Source of the DNA: Cyathus striatus
Lineage: Eukaryota; Basidiomycota; Agaricomycetes; Agaricales; Nidulariaceae
DNA: 64,000 bases
Assembly (NCBI GenBank): GCA_025738555.1
Contig: JAOVFP010000023.1
Span: 992,001 to 1,056,000 of the forward strand
Direction: 5' to 3'
The notes under the pieces were generated by a model. The model searched no databases. It was not told where the DNA came from and was given only the letters and a program-made list of their open reading frames with translations. Positions 11,222-23,648 of the stretch are shown piece by piece. Made by a program: the position numbers and the translations under genes. How positions within the stretch are numbered: the stretch's first letter is position 1; the number at the start of each line of letters is the position of its first letter.

Positions 11222-14200
11222 CTAACCACATACGAACAGAAGAGGTGTCTTACAAGAATTCGATTCGTCCACTGAGGTGTCTACGTCGCCAAGCTGGTCC
11301 CGTTCCGCATCAGAGGAACCAGCATCAGAGAACTCTCGAGAAAACATCTTAGGCAACATGGATCGCCGTCGCTAAAGAAATAATAGGTTAATCAACGTAC
11401 TCAAAATTTACCGAGATTTTACCTTATTCGTTCCAGCGACGTTGACACCATCGAGGTCAATGAGGTAAGTAGATTCATCCACCCTCTTCCTTTGCTCCAC
11501 ACACTCGACGACCCATCCAATACCAACGACGAAAGGTTTGGGATCACGTAATAAACTATCGTATATGAGCCAACGAAGCGTGCATATACAGGGTTTTACT
11601 TACCGATATCGATTCAGGGTGCTCATTAAACCATTCTTATACACGATATGTGTACAAGTCTGTCCAACGCGAGTGAGAACCTACAAGAGTCAGTTAGTCA
11701 TAGAAGTATGAACAATTTTACACACTTTAGCACCAACGCCTTCCAGCATCTCCATGAAAAGAGAACCTGCTTCCTCTCCATCATCCGTACGGACATCAAC
11801 AAATATAATACAATCCTTGAGAATCTTCAAGGTCTCCGGAGCTGCTTTAACTGAACTTTCAGGTGTAACTTCATTTACCCCTTTGCGATCATTTTTAATC
11901 TTTCCGATTGCGCTCTGAGCTGTGCTCGCCAATCTCGTACTTGACCGGGTAGGAGCAATATTTCCTAGAGGTGAGGTCGAAGAAGGATAAGTACTGCTTG
12001 AACTCCTTATACCGCCTCGAGAAGGCGTTGCGGGGGGGCCCATGGCACTTGGTTCCGGTGGAGGCAAAGAACTTAATGACTGAGTCAGTAAATGCGAAGC
12101 CATCGAGGCTCGTCGTGATGCGTCTCTTTTCCATGTATCGGAAGCCTGTCCTTTGCCTTTGCTATCACCACTAAAGAGATGTGCAACACCAACGGAAGCC
12201 TGATCACCCCTCTGGAGAGAGTCGACCATAAACGGATCGCTTGAATCATATAAACTGGGCGATATCACCGAACCCTCCTTTGAATCCTCGTCAGCAGTAG
12301 TGGCACCTTCGGATGAGTCACCGCCTTTCACGGGGCTGCCCATAACACTTGGTAAAGCAGGAATTCGGCTGGCTTTGGGCGCGACCCTACGTGCACCACT
12401 CCCAAAGACTCCACCACTTCCAACACCAAAGATACGGGGTTTGAGTCCGTCCCCATTCAACGCAATAGGGTTTCCTGCCTTCATGACTACACCCGTACCA
12501 GACTGTAAGCTCTTAGATGTCGAAGCCCCTGTCTTTCCTGCCAGGAATGATGACAAGGGGCGCTGAACTAGCGCCTTACTTCCTGTCGTGGTAGTAACAT
12601 GACTGGATGGTATCACCTCTAGGGCATGTGGCTGTAGTGTTGAAGCGCGCTTCAAGCTATGACTTGCAGGCTTAAGCCCAAGTGCTTGCTGGCTCAAGGT
12701 TCCATTATGGACGCTTCGCGGATGATCATTATCATCATCACCGTCTGTGCCTGCGTCGCGATTAAAACCCATAGTCGTATTTGGACGCGATGGAGCTGGC
12801 ATGCGGAGCTTTTCCAATGCGTTTGAAAGTGTTGAAAGTGATGAGCCACCCTTACTCTCCTGGCCATGCCCTATATCAATCGATTTCCTCCGTTCTACGG
12901 ACCCTTGAGCTGGATGTCCATGCCGAAATAAATAAATGAATTGCACATACCTCGAACTGAAAACAAAGATGTAGACCGGGCAAGTTTGAATGGAGAAGGA
13001 GACGATGCAGGTTTTTGATGAGAAATCATCCTTGATTTTGGCGTTATCTTCGCCGGGGATGAGATCCTCATCGGAGAACCTGGAGGTAAGGGTGGTTTAT
13101 CTTTAATACCAGTTGGAAGCTCAGATAACCTGGATTTTGGTAGCGTAGGTTCAGTAGCGAATGAATCATTATCTGTAAGCTTTGAAGGACCCTGCCCTTT
13201 TAATACTTGTCGTACCCGTGAGTTTGTTTTCTCAATTTTCGGCGAAGATTCTGGAGCAACAATTATTAGATATCACCACTAGAATATGGAACTACCTACC
13301 TTCCATCGCATTCTGTTTCTGGCGAGAAGAAACACTTCTGGTAACCCGAGATGCTGCAGGGACGGTTATTGGGTTTCGCCTTTTCACTAGAGGAAGCTTG
13401 CTCTTCGAAAGCAACGATAATGCACGAGAGTTTGTGTCTATATCTGGGTCGATAGAATTTCTGGTCAGGCTTTCTTGCGCAGCTAGCCCGAGAGTTGGGC
13501 CGGGAATGGGATCCACAAGAATGCTTGTCACATTCTTTTCCGATGTTGGAATCCGTGGCTCTGGTGTCTTTGGACTGTCCACATCTGGAACTTGATGTTT
13601 ATCAGGATCTTGTCCAGAGATCACAATTTCAGAATCCACAGTAACATATTTTTCTCTCTGATTCGACATGTCAGAAGAATCGGCTCTTGATTTAAGGCCG
13701 ATAACATCTTGCATGGATAGGTCTCCAGCGTTAAGTGAAGGTGAGGTAGGCCTCGTACGCACAGAGGGTGATTGTTCATGGGTTGTCTTTATTTCGCTTG
13801 TCATCTGCTCGACGTCTATTTGGGTGGCTTCGTGATCTGAGCTTTGAGATTTGATATCTGGCGCTGGAGTAAATTTCGGTTTCGGATGCTTCTCCCTAGG
13901 ACGCATTTTACCCTTGATGGTTGGTTTTCGAGGTCCCACTTGCATTTCATCATGTATATTGACGTTACTCCTTGGTGGTGCTTTATCTGTGCCTGCCAAA
14001 GAGAATAAAGATGACGGACCAGGTTTGCTTGTGGACGCAGCAGGCTTAGACGACTTATGAACGCTTGCAACTTGTTTTCCCTGATTTTTATTCACAGGTT
14101 TAGGAACGGTGCTTGACTTCTTCATCATAAGGGAAAACGCATTAGTGGCTCCGGAAGCTGCATGCTTATTTCCGGTGACAGAGATAGACGACTTGCTTGG

Positions 14201-15826
14201 GGCAAGAGCCTTTGGCTTGCTGGTGGGTAGTGCGGGAGGGGCCATTTCGGGCACTTTCTTCCCTTTGGAATCTCCGAGTGATGTACTAGGAACCAAGGGG
14301 AGACGAGGGAGACGGCTCTGACTTTCTGACGTCCGTAAAGCATGTGTAGATTTGATTTCTGGAAATAGCTCAACTTTGTCATCCTATACAAAATTACAGA
14401 ATTGTTAGAGTAGGCATTACAAGAAGAATGCACGTACATGTAGCCCTGGACCCATACCCCATCCTGTTGAACTTGCATATCGATCATCGACGATAGAGCT
14501 ATCGGCCGCGTCAGGGAGAGGAGTGAGTGGTGACGTGAAAAAAATGTCCTGTTGAACGGCTTCTGGGGTGGTGGGGCGTTCCGCAGTACTTGAAGACGGA
14601 TCTACGATTCCACGCGAAATTACAACTTGGATAGGCTTGTGCCCAGTAATTCGGGAGGAAACGTCATGAGCCAAAGCAGATTCTGACAGTCGAAGGGTTG
14701 TATCGTTTAACACCTTTGGTACGTTTTCGTTAGTTACGATTTCCCTCGAAAGATTTTCTATCCCAGTATCGTGCTCTGGAACATCTTTCACTATATCTGC
14801 TTGCAAATCACTACAATTTGCAGCCTCTCCTCTCTCAGCTTGGTCCTTCCCTTCATTATCCTCGACAGAATTCCCTGTGAGATTGGCTATTTTCAAAGCA
14901 TCTGTGTTTACTTTCCTTTGGTTAACTGTTTCATGCATTGTCGACTCGTTTTCTAGAGGTTCTTGGATTTCAATATCTGCTTTGCTGGAGTTGTCGTTCA
15001 TATGTTCTTCTGGCTCCCTCGTAGTCGCCTCCGTGGGATTACCCCGCAGTCCAGGCAATTTTTCGTCGATATCCATCATTGTCCCGGCTTCATCCGGAAT
15101 TGCTGCCAATACAACGACCTGTTTCATTGTTGCTGACCGAATTCGTAACTTTGGCTCCCTTTCTTTCGACGGCGAACGCGACCTTGAACGTGCACGGCAC
15201 GGAGATGCTGGAGGGTTCGCTAAATCTATATGTGGCATAGGATACGATGAAGGAAGTAGAGGTACGGAATGAGCCCTTCCTTTCGTCGAAGACACAGGAG
15301 GAGACAGTGTAGAAGGAGGACTTAGGCTGGAGGCAACAAATGGATTATTAGTAGTTTTTCCTACGTGTTTACGTGCCGATCTCCTAAGCGATGTACCAGT
15401 CGGTTCTGAGTTTGTGCGTATATGGGTTGGTGTAGGGCGTCGAGAAGTGCTAACGAACTTTATTTCAACGTCTGGCGACTCATCAGTATTCAAATCCTGT
15501 TTACGTCGCTTCAATTCGCGTCCTTCTAGAGGGAGTCCCTGTTTTGGATAATCTCCTCCAGGAGGTGGGGATACAGAACGCTTGGATAGTCCATAGCTAG
15601 GCAGGAGGTTGGAAATGTTGTCGCATTTGCGGGGCGAAAGCAACAGCTCGTCGTCCGACTCGTCGGCAAGCAAGGGCGTTTCACAAGACAAGGCAGCGGC
15701 GGCAGCATTATTCCTTAGGGCATTGCGCGCGTCCTTGAGTGGGGATTTGTCTGAAACTCTGAGAATATCGTCAGGGAGGGTGATTTGGGATCTGGTTCGT
15801 TTCTCAGGGAATATAGAATTAGACAT
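11222..15826 (-). CDS. Large Ser/Pro-rich protein with C-terminal BRCT domain (MCPH1-like)
   Basis: Probable nuclear protein of the DNA-damage or chromosome-structure class, judged from its BRCT domain; partners unknown. Exons on the reverse strand begin 15826-14438 and 14383-about 13300, continue with pieces near 13245-12954, 12906-11728 and 11684-11600, and end at the stop 11222-11224. Exon junctions such as donor gtacgt at 14437 keep frame. The first about 1,250 residues are disordered: many S/T-P sites, basic patches (SRSRSPSKEREPK), KR-rich NLS-like runs. The only fold visible is at the end: LKDCIIFVDVRTDDGEEAG, GVGAKV, then TRVGQTCTHIVYKNG and VVGIGWVVECVEQRKRVDES, which matches the N-terminal BRCT repeat of microcephalin more closely than other BRCTs I know. 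After it come about 50 residues with RRRSMLPK. No second BRCT is visible. Confidence 0.85.
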
Positions 15827-16146
15827 TAGGCTGCAGTGTGGCTCATGGGTCTGAAGATGAAATTAAAGAAATAAACATTCATCGGGACACATGTAGAAAG
15901 GAATGGTACCTTAGTATATAAGAAATACGACCAGAGAGGAAGAATAATGAATGGAGATGGTCGCAGCACGGGTACAGCGTCTAATGGTCCTAACTACGAC
16001 GCGGTTCGAAAACCATATCACGAATCACGTGACTGGGATCAAGTCAGTTTCAGTTCCACTGCCAGTTCCAACTTCCCAAGGCCTAATACGTAACTCTATA
16101 GATTTATTACAACCTGCTCTCGCTTCCGTTTCTCTTCCAGTCCAGA
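15827..16146. promoter_or_regulatory. Divergent promoter of the BRCT gene and NAD kinase
   Basis: The 320 bp between two divergent start codons. It contains the palindromic E-box CACGTG at 16026-16031 within TCACGTGA, 120 bp upstream of the NAD kinase ATG and 200 bp upstream of the BRCT-protein ATG. The same hexamer stands about 160 bp upstream of two other genes in this window (48411, 52205). Binding by a bHLH factor of the Cbf1 type is inference. Confidence 0.5.
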
Positions 16147-17691
16147 ATGCTGTCCCTCATCCGACCGCGTCTTGCCAGGTCGATATATCCACGACTTAAA
16201 CGATCATCTCTGTGCACCTCGATGCGCTTTCAAAGTTCTACTCGAGCATCCCCAATCCCTCCCATCCCTCCTCCCAGGTGCGTAGACTGTTTCCTCCTTC
16301 CCAACTCTTTCTTGACATCTACCGAAGGACAGACGGAAACAAATCGAAGGACAGATTGATAACCCGCCCAAAACTATTCTGATTGTGAACAAAATGCGAA
16401 CGCAGCCTGTGATTTTGGCAATCGACGCCTTCTTGGAGTGTGTACCGTTTTTGTTAAATATGAAACATGAATCCTCTGCTCACTGTTCATGTAGGCACGT
16501 CCATGCGACATATCCCGGCGTGAGAGTATTCCATGAAGATAGAAAGGATATACCGCATGGGGCAGAAGTATGGCGACCGGGTACTCTACTTGAGACCAAC
16601 TTTAGCCATGCCTTCACTTACTTTAGCTCCCAGGACCAAATGCACAGAATATAGATCTAGTTGTGACACTCGGAGGGGATGGAACAATTCTGCATGCCTC
16701 TTCTCTATTCAGTTCAGGAGCAGTGCCCCCCGTACTGAGCTTTTCCATGGGCACACTCGGGTTTTTACTACCATTTCGTACGCTTATAACTTCTTCATAA
16801 CGTTACGACGTTATTTACCATACGATCCCGCTTCGTAGATATTGATGACTTCGCAAAAGCGCTTGAAAGCGTCTTTACGGGGAAGGCAACCGTCTTGAAC
16901 AGGATGCGTTTAGCTTGTACATTCTATGACAACAATCTATCTAAAAAGACTGCCGAGGGTGATGGTATACTTTATATTGTCACAGCCTTAACTGTACAGC
17001 ACTGACCTTGGAACTAAGATTGGCAAGTTATGAATGAAATTGCTCTACATCGTGGATCAAGCCCACATCTTAACACCATCGATATCTTCGTGGATGGTCA
17101 ACATTTGACAGAGGCAGTGGTATGCACTACATTCACTTACGTACGACCCATATTTACAGTACATTTTTTTGTAGTCCGACGGATTGATTGTTTCAACTCC
17201 AACGGGTTCGACAGCGTACTCCCTATCGGCAGGTGGACCAATCGTCCATCCTTCTTTGAGTGCTCTAGTGCTCACACCAATTTGCCCTCGAAGTTTATCA
17301 TTTCGACCACTTGTTTTCCCTTCTTCGTCTGTCGTAACACTTCGAGTAAGTCAAAATTAGCAGGCAAGCTTCGCTCAAGTATGCGATGGTTGATTATACT
17401 CTTCTTCCGTAGATTGGCGACCGAAGCCGTGCACCTGCCGGCGTATCAATGGACGGAAGGACTTCACATGTTCTCAATCCTGGAGAATCTGTAAACGTTC
17501 AGGCGTCGCCTTTCCCTGTTCCTTGTATCAATCGTTCGTCGATCATTGATTCATCTACTGCCGAAGAGCTTCAGCACAGCGAGGGTGCAGGCCCAGGCAA
17601 AGAAGATGATTGGGTTCGAGACATAAACAATCTGCTGCAATACAACGCTACATTCAGGAGCAAGGCACTATTGAGGCACAGTCGAACGTGA
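16147..17691 (+). CDS. NAD(H) kinase, probably mitochondrial
   Basis: Phosphorylates NAD or NADH to the NADP form using ATP. Six or more introns; removing them gives [20 protein letters not shown], then [11 protein letters not shown], the nucleotide motif [39 protein letters not shown] and [21 protein letters not shown], the canonical GGDGT, NE and TPTGSTAY signatures of the ATP-NAD kinase family. The first intron (16278-16332) joins PPR to RKQIEG, and the third uses acceptor ctcccag to give [14 protein letters not shown]. The N-terminus ([19 protein letters not shown]) is Arg-rich without acidic residues, like a mitochondrial presequence, which favours the Pos5 type over the cytosolic Utr1 type; that compartment call is inference. 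The C-terminal tail after the catalytic domain is about 60 residues and ends at TGA 17689-17691. Confidence 0.92.
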
Positions 17692-18005
17692 ATTCGTATT
17701 ACATCTTCTAATCAAGGACGCGACTCGGCATCTGGAGATTTAAGTGGGACTCTAAATGAAACCACTATTCAAAATAAAGTTTGGAATAGTTGTATATAAC
17801 ATGGACCATCAAGCTCGGCGAAAACCCATTTTTGCTCTGTTAAATCATCTCGCCGTCGTTCATTATGCAAACTCTGCTTGGATATTGTACAAATGAAGCA
17901 TGAAATGTACTATAGCTACGGGAAGAAATGCATAGATCTACTCGAATCTTGGTCGCTGCGGCACTAAGGGTGTTATAAGTTAATTAGGAGGAAGGTATCT
18001 ATGAT
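17692..18005. other. Convergent 3' intergenic region
   Basis: 314 bp between the 3' ends of two converging genes; AT-rich, nothing recognised. Confidence 0.5.
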
Positions 18006-18546
18006 CTATAACTGGAGCCCAAAGAATCCCTTGGATTTGTGACTCTTTGGTGAAGGTGCAGGAGACGATTGTCGCGTCCGCAATGAGGCTCTCGACGATG
18101 GCGCTGCACGAGAATTCTGCAGAGGCTTGTCTTTACCATCATTTATCCCAGGAATTTCCAAGTACAAAGGAGGAGCATCTTTCTCTGAAGTGTCTGGACG
18201 TATATGTAATTCAATGATCTCGCCTCGCAACAAATGGGCCACTGTGGCAATCCATGCGCTGTCTGAGATGCGAACGTGTTTGCGTCCTCCATTAATATTT
18301 GCGACGATGTTGAAGGTAATTCGATCCCGAGGAATATGACCAAGCTCTTCTGGAAACTCTTTCTGTGCTACATCGAGTGCTTGCTGAAATTGGAAGAAAA
18401 TGGTTTTTAGGATTCAACCAGTTAATACAAGCGTAAGTGAAGCAAACCTCGTAATTATCGGCGGGTCGAACGTAAACAAGCTTCTCTGCAAATCGGTATG
18501 TAATAATATCGGTGGGAACAGGTTGTGTACTGCGATATGTAGTCAT
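18006..18546 (-). CDS. Small hypothetical protein (about 158 aa)
   Basis: Two exons: 18546 down to about 18449 (MTTYRSTQPVPTDIITYRF to the sequence PADNYE) and about 18383 to 18006, separated by a gtttgc...ttcag intron; the joined text reads PADNYEQALDVAQKEFPEEL. The first about 105 residues form an alternating beta/alpha pattern (ITYRFAEKLVYVRP, DRITFNIVANINGGRKHVRI, LRGEIIELHI) like a small compact domain; the last 50 are basic and Ser/Pro-rich (SPAPSPKSHKSKGFFG). No signal peptide or membrane segment. I do not recognise a named family, though the pattern of a widely conserved Agaricomycete protein is plausible. It lies 3' to 3' with NAD kinase and downstream of the Asteroid-like gene on the same strand. 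Confidence 0.75.
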
Positions 18547-18894
18547 TGAGATTATGTATAAAGTTACAGGATGAATATGAGTTAAAGCATTCGTCCTTCT
18601 CTAAGTACTAGTAGGTCGGTGGCTGTGCTGGCGTCGGCTACAAGAAATCTTTCACATGAACACTGCAATTGTTGTTAAAATTAGTTCGGTTCTTACATGA
18701 TGGTGTACAATCTCGAAGTTTCCTTGTACTCGGTTATCAGAGCACCTTACACCAACTTGAACAGGCTGTCAGAGCCTAGAGGCTGTCGCTCAATCATTTT
18801 AAGTTACACCAATAATTTTAAATAGCAATTGTACTGCAATTACTTAGATTCTTAACCTAACTCAGTTTCTTGATGCGACCTCACGTTAATATGT
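18547..18894. other. Intergenic
   Basis: 348 bp between two reverse-strand genes; holds the upstream region of the small gene and the 3' region of the Asteroid-like gene. No RNA gene or repeat seen. Confidence 0.5.
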
Positions 18895-21469
18895 TTATGC
18901 ATCTAGATCACCAAGTAATGCGTACAATCCTTTGGTATTCATCCTCTTTGGGGTTATCGATGCACTGCTAGATGTGTCCTTTTTAGTCTTTCTTGCCTTC
19001 TTCGTGGGCTCCTCTCGGAAACATGAAGTTAATCCATCATATATAGCTTCCCAAGCTTGTTCGATTAAAGACTCCTGTAATGCAGTTATACCTGTAAGGT
19101 AAGAATGAAAAAGTCGTCCGGAAAACATATGTGCCGTTGAAGGAACGATATCAGTGAGGATCAACACCTGCGACAATTGCTCGATCGTCTCAAATGCCAT
19201 TAGCGCTTGCGCGGTTAACTGAATACTTCTATCTTCTATCGGGGACATTCGCGTTTCGGTTAGCGGGGAATAATTGGACCAAGAAAAGGATGCAAGGAAA
19301 CAACGCGTCTCATATTTAGACCAGCGTTCTTTCTCACGTTCTTTACTGGGATTCGCCTGAGATCGAATATGAAGGTTGCGAGCCGCCCATCGTGAGGCAA
19401 GCACTGCAAGCAACTGCTCCTTTGGAAGAGCTCGAATGTAATCGGTATCCGATTTCAATATACGAAGGAAAACAGTGAATCGGAAATCTTCGGGCTGTAA
19501 AAGTAATGGGGCGGCATTTTCACCGTCTAGAATAGAAATATCAACAGATTTCAGTAACCGTGGCAGAGGTAGTATGTTAAACGGCTCGTGAACAATTCTT
19601 GTTCCACGCCTGAAGTATTCTGTAACAACGGAATGTCCCAGTCGACGTGCGTGATGCGAGGACACCGACACAGGTGCCTCGGTGGATTCGTCTTCTGAGT
19701 GAAGACGTTGAAGCTCGCCTTTCAATGATGCCAGAAAATCAGGTGATTCTTCGCCGTCATCACTATCAGACTCAACAACATCCACAAGTTCATTGTCGTC
19801 GTCTCCTTCAATCCTGTCAGAAGCACTAGTTGATATAGCTTCAGACATTAAGTCATCCACGTCTGTTTCCACCCGAGGAATTCCTAGCATATCATCCAGT
19901 ATGGAGTATATCCATAATCGTATGGGTCGGCCAATGGTACTACTGACGGTTTCTATATCAGGATTTTCAAGAAATGGTCTAAGCCAATATGTCCCAGTAC
20001 TAAGAACATCCATGAACCTTGGCGTAAGTTTTCCATTTCTGTACGCTTCAAGATATATTGTCCTAATAGCAATGAGACTTTCATTCTCAACCCCGAATTC
20101 ATCGACTTCTTCTGTGAGTCTTCTCGAAATCATAGGTAGGATGCAGCAAGAATTCGAATCGTGAAGGGCGCATACATTTGTCGGCCACAACCCAGTCGCT
20201 CCAGGCATATCTCCAGTGTATTTCGGTATTGCGTACTGTAGTGTGGCGTTAACTATCTTTTCAATAATGGATTCGATTTCTCTAGATCCTAGAGTTGACG
20301 CAAAACGAGCTGACAACAAGTTAATAGTTCGCTCGATCAAGTCCATCACATTCGAAACAGGTTGCTTAAGGGCGCGCTTTTGAGAGGTCGGTGACAGCAC
20401 GGAACGAATCGTGCTTGCAACTCGTTCGATTCGTTGAACCACGGTGAGATGCTTCTCAAAGAACATAGACTGAAAGTTCTTTTGACTTGAGTCGGCCTGT
20501 CGCGAATAATCGTTGCCCACAAGAGCACCCAGAAGTGGGAGTAAGGTTACTGGAACATTCAAATGAGATGCCAAGGCCTCTGGACTATATGCTGTGAAAG
20601 ATAAAACTAATCCGTCTTTCGTCTCCGGAGGCACAAGACCTCTTCCTATAATAAAATCATTATGAAGCTTGTGCTTGTTTTTTGGTTTTCGAACGGCCTG
20701 GAAGCCGTCCTCGTAGTTGTCAAGAGACGGTGTATCTGCAAGTGTGGGGGCATACCATACCAGTTCGTCCAAGGGAATATAACCCTGATATCCTTCCGAG
20801 TTAAGAACGACAAAATCAGAATCGTTTCCAACAACGTATCCACCGATTCTACCAGCCAACTCGACTGCGAATGGGTCGCCCTCTTCATCAGCAAAGAGAA
20901 TCTGAAGAAATTCAGTTCGGCTTTGAATTTCTTTGAGTGCGTTGAGGCATGTAGAAAACATCAAAGGAGGAAGGATTCTGGTTTCATTGAGAAACCTCGG
21001 TGTAGTCCGAGATGCAGTTGAGGTTCGGAAGAACAGCAAGGCTGGTTGGACATGCGACTCCGTAAGGCGCATCACCTGAGTCAAAAATTTTATGTCTGGT
21101 CTAGCACCTTGGAGGTATAGTTACTATCAGTCAGTCATATCAGAAGTTAACGCCCGCACCGTCAAATACAAAATACACCCTTAGACCAACATCTATCCAT
21201 GAATTCACGACAAGCGCCACGAGTCGGGAAAGTTCCACATATTCACCTCCATAAACCCATGGAAGGCCAGAGTTATACTGCAGCCCAAATATGAAGCTAT
21301 CTCATATATTACCTGTATGAGTTTCGATTATGACAGGAACATATTTCACTCACGACCAGCCATCTACCACTATCGACACCTGCTTCGGGGAAGCTGTTGT
21401 AAGTTCAAAAGATTTTGACAGCGAACGTTTATTCTCTCGCAAATAGGAAGTAAGGCCATGTACACCCAT
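18895..21469 (-). CDS. Asteroid family protein (XPG/FEN1-like fold)
   Basis: Homologue of the Asteroid/ASTE1 proteins, which carry an XPG-type nuclease fold. The start at 21469 (MGVHGLTSYLRENK) is typical of the XPG N-terminus. Two short introns at about 21294-21352 and 21103-21160 are removed to give VDGWSFIFGLQYNSGLPWVYGGEYVEL, then VYFVFDGARPDIKFLTQVM, after which a 2.2-kb exon runs to the stop at 18895. The acidic motif region reads FADEEGDPFAVELA and VVGNDSDFVVLN, so Asp/Glu residues usual for metal binding are at least partly kept. The middle has an acidic stretch (VDVVESDSDDGEESPD), and the end is basic (KKARKTKKDTSS) followed by NTKGLYALLGDLDA. Length about 770 residues. Nuclease activity is not proven for many fungal members. 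Confidence 0.9.
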
Positions 21470-21724
21470 CCCTCCATATGGTTGATACTATCAAGACTGG
21501 AATATGTTGAGTTGGCAGGTGGACACGAACCGCACGTTTATTTGGCTGTACACTTCAATGTAAATACAGTAGACTCATTTGCGCAAAATCACATAAAATT
21601 TATTGCATTCCTGGAAGTAACTGATACTCTACAATAAATGAAAGCAAATGTCCCATATGCAAATTCCATCATTCGCTGTCTAAGCGATACGAAGGTATAT
21701 TAAAGGTAGTAAGTAGGTGGTCTG

Positions 21725-22676
21725 TCAAGCTTTAGAGCCTTTCTTTGGATCTTTAGATTCTTCCTTGGTATTGTCAGGAAACAAATGATCTTTCCAGCGT
21801 TCGTATACGATAGAAAGAACTTTCTTCGCAGCAATAAAAGGATCTCGCGAAAATGCTTTGTCCTTTATTATAACGAAAATGTCTCCTGATTTGACGGCCT
21901 GATGTGTCAAGTTCAATGCGCTGCGACTTTTTTCCAACGTCCCGTTCATGCGATAAAATATAGACGGAAGCTCCAGCTGAATTGGTTTCAGAACTGAACT
22001 GTCACTATTCGAATTGTCTGTGTTAGTGCTGGAATAACACCGGCCAATACAAAATACGCACATGGTTTCTGGATACGTAATAATTTGCATCGCTGGAGGA
22101 TCGGGGGCTCCCTGTTTGGCGCGTTTCTGATGCACTAACCATTGTTGCCTCAAATCCTCCTCCTTCATGGCATAATCATGTTCTTCCTTCAAGTCCATAC
22201 GCATAGTGACTATCTTGTTAATAAGGGAAACATTGCTTTTGCCCATCCATAGATACCATCCTTCTTTCCAATAACTGGTGGGTAACTGATGTGCGTTGTC
22301 AATGCCGTCCGGCTTGCCAGAGTGGCGAGAACGGTGTGCAGGCTGGCCCACGGGTGGCAAGGGATACTGGGCCCTCCCGTCAGGACCTATATTGTCATGC
22401 TTCTTAGACGAGAGGACATTCCGGACTTCATGGAGGAAGACTTTGCGAATACAGAATGATCTAACGAGGGGATTGCTCTTGTTCACTCGACCAGCCGCAG
22501 ATTGCGAAATATATGAGAAGCACCATTCGTCGGTTCTGTTAGGAGCGTGGCCTGAGAGCTGCAATTTGAGAGGGGAAAGATGAAATAGAGAGTAAATACG
22601 AACCTGACATAGGTGCAGTGATCTTCAGTGTGGGGATGTCGGCGAAGGGATCCTTGCGTGGCTGAGACTGGGACAT
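21725..22676 (-). CDS. Hypothetical protein (about 300 aa)
   Basis: Two exons: a short one from ATG 22676 (MSQSQPRKDPFADIPTLKI) to about 22605, then 22556 to the stop at 21725, joined as APMSGHAPNRTDEWCFSY. No signal peptide or membrane helix. Visible features are a paired-cysteine stretch (TMCVFCIGRC), a charged helix (DLKEEHDYAMKEEDLRQQW), a C-terminal VKSGDIFVIIKDKAFSRDPF that looks like a folded core, and a Lys/Ser tail (KEESKDPKKGSKA). I do not recognise a family. It is transcribed divergently from the RNase MRP RNA gene, with about 210 bp between them. Existence is well supported by the long frame and clean splice; function is unknown. Confidence 0.75.
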
Positions 22677-22885
22677 GGTGACCTCAGGTATAGAGAGAGA
22701 GAGAAGAGCACAAAATGTGGCACGGCACCGCGGTGGCCTCAGCTCATATTATATCATAGCATCGCCGATCGGGCATGCAATGAGTCGGTCGGCCGGCCAC
22801 GGCTATCGGAATTTTAACCGGAGTTTAAATTTACCGACCACTTAAAATTTCGACGCCTTTTCTTCTCGTTTCAACACACTTGTTT

Positions 22886-23283
22886 CGCACTGTTTCAAGA
22901 ATCGCTGTCGCAGCTCGCACACCGGGAGTCCTTTGCTCTCTTACTTGGCTGTGGGGAAAGTCCCCGGAGGCATAGAGTACGCCCTCGCTCTACTAGGGAA
23001 AGCAACCAGCTCTAAGCATGTTGGTACTGCGCGAGGGTAGTAGGAGATGATTTGTCAGATGAAATTTTATTATCTTTTGACTCCACTCTTACACTCTATT
23101 CCTGTCCTGGCTGTCTGTTGCTCGTTACGGCGCGCGTGGCGAAGATATGAGCCACTCACGTTGGGTAATGGATGGGAAGGTGGGCTATTTGTTGCTCATA
23201 GACATAGTTATGCGATTGTCAACCCTTTTGGGGGTTCTCAACTCAATGGGGCTCACTCTCATTCAGTGTGGCATATATTTTTT
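22886..23283 (+). ncRNA. RNase MRP RNA
   Basis: RNA subunit of RNase MRP, the nucleolar enzyme that cuts pre-rRNA at the A3 site. The diagnostic element GGGGAAAGTCCCCGG lies at 22953-22967, matching conserved region I of MRP RNAs almost base for base, followed by AGAGTACGCC where animals have AGAGTGCC. Near the 3' end, GGGGCTCACTCTC at 23248-23260 matches conserved region V (animal form GGGGCUCAUUCUC). The two ends can pair: CGCACTG at 22886-22892 with CAGTGTG at 23264-23270 (one G-U), as helix P1. A T6 run follows at once. The length, about 400 nt, is like the fission-yeast RNA. RNase P RNA lacks the GAAAGUCCCC form, so MRP is preferred. Exact 5' end is approximate. Confidence 0.88.
23278..23283 (+). 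terminator. RNA polymerase III terminator
   Basis: Run of six T immediately downstream of the P1 strand of the MRP RNA, the expected Pol III stop. Confidence 0.75.
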
Positions 23284-23648
23284 CCTTTCTTAGGAACTTT
23301 TAGTTCCATTCAGCGTCGGATAAAGAAGCTGACCAAGGTGAGCTACTTGACTTCTTTACTTCGGACTTTTATGATGCCTTCAATTTTTATTGATTTCTTC
23401 AGGGAGGATACCTTGTATATAACTTACAAGGGCGTGCTCCAGAACTTGACACTTCTGATCCTTATATCTTTCATCGTAACTGTTGCGCAATTTCATCCGT
23501 GCTAATCTTCTTTTCAGGTGAACTATTACTTACAAGGATACACTTTAGAATTGTTCCATGTATGTACAAAGATATATACAAATAGATACCACTACATATT
23601 GCCATGATGCCAATACAAATATGGGTATATTTGGTATTTCAAACAACC
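23284..23648. other. Intergenic between MRP RNA and CoA-ligase 3' end
   Basis: 365 bp, AT-rich. A forward open frame at 23047-23505 covers the MRP RNA and this gap but has no protein features and is not supported. Nothing else recognised. Confidence 0.5.

Noticed and set aside
22886..23283. RNase P RNA instead of MRP RNA
   Set aside because: Conserved region I reads GGAAAGTCCCCGG and the 3' region GGGGCTCA, the MRP forms; the RNase P forms I know differ.
23047..23505. 152-codon forward open frame overlapping the MRP RNA
   Set aside because: No protein motif, and its first half is the structured MRP RNA with both conserved regions.
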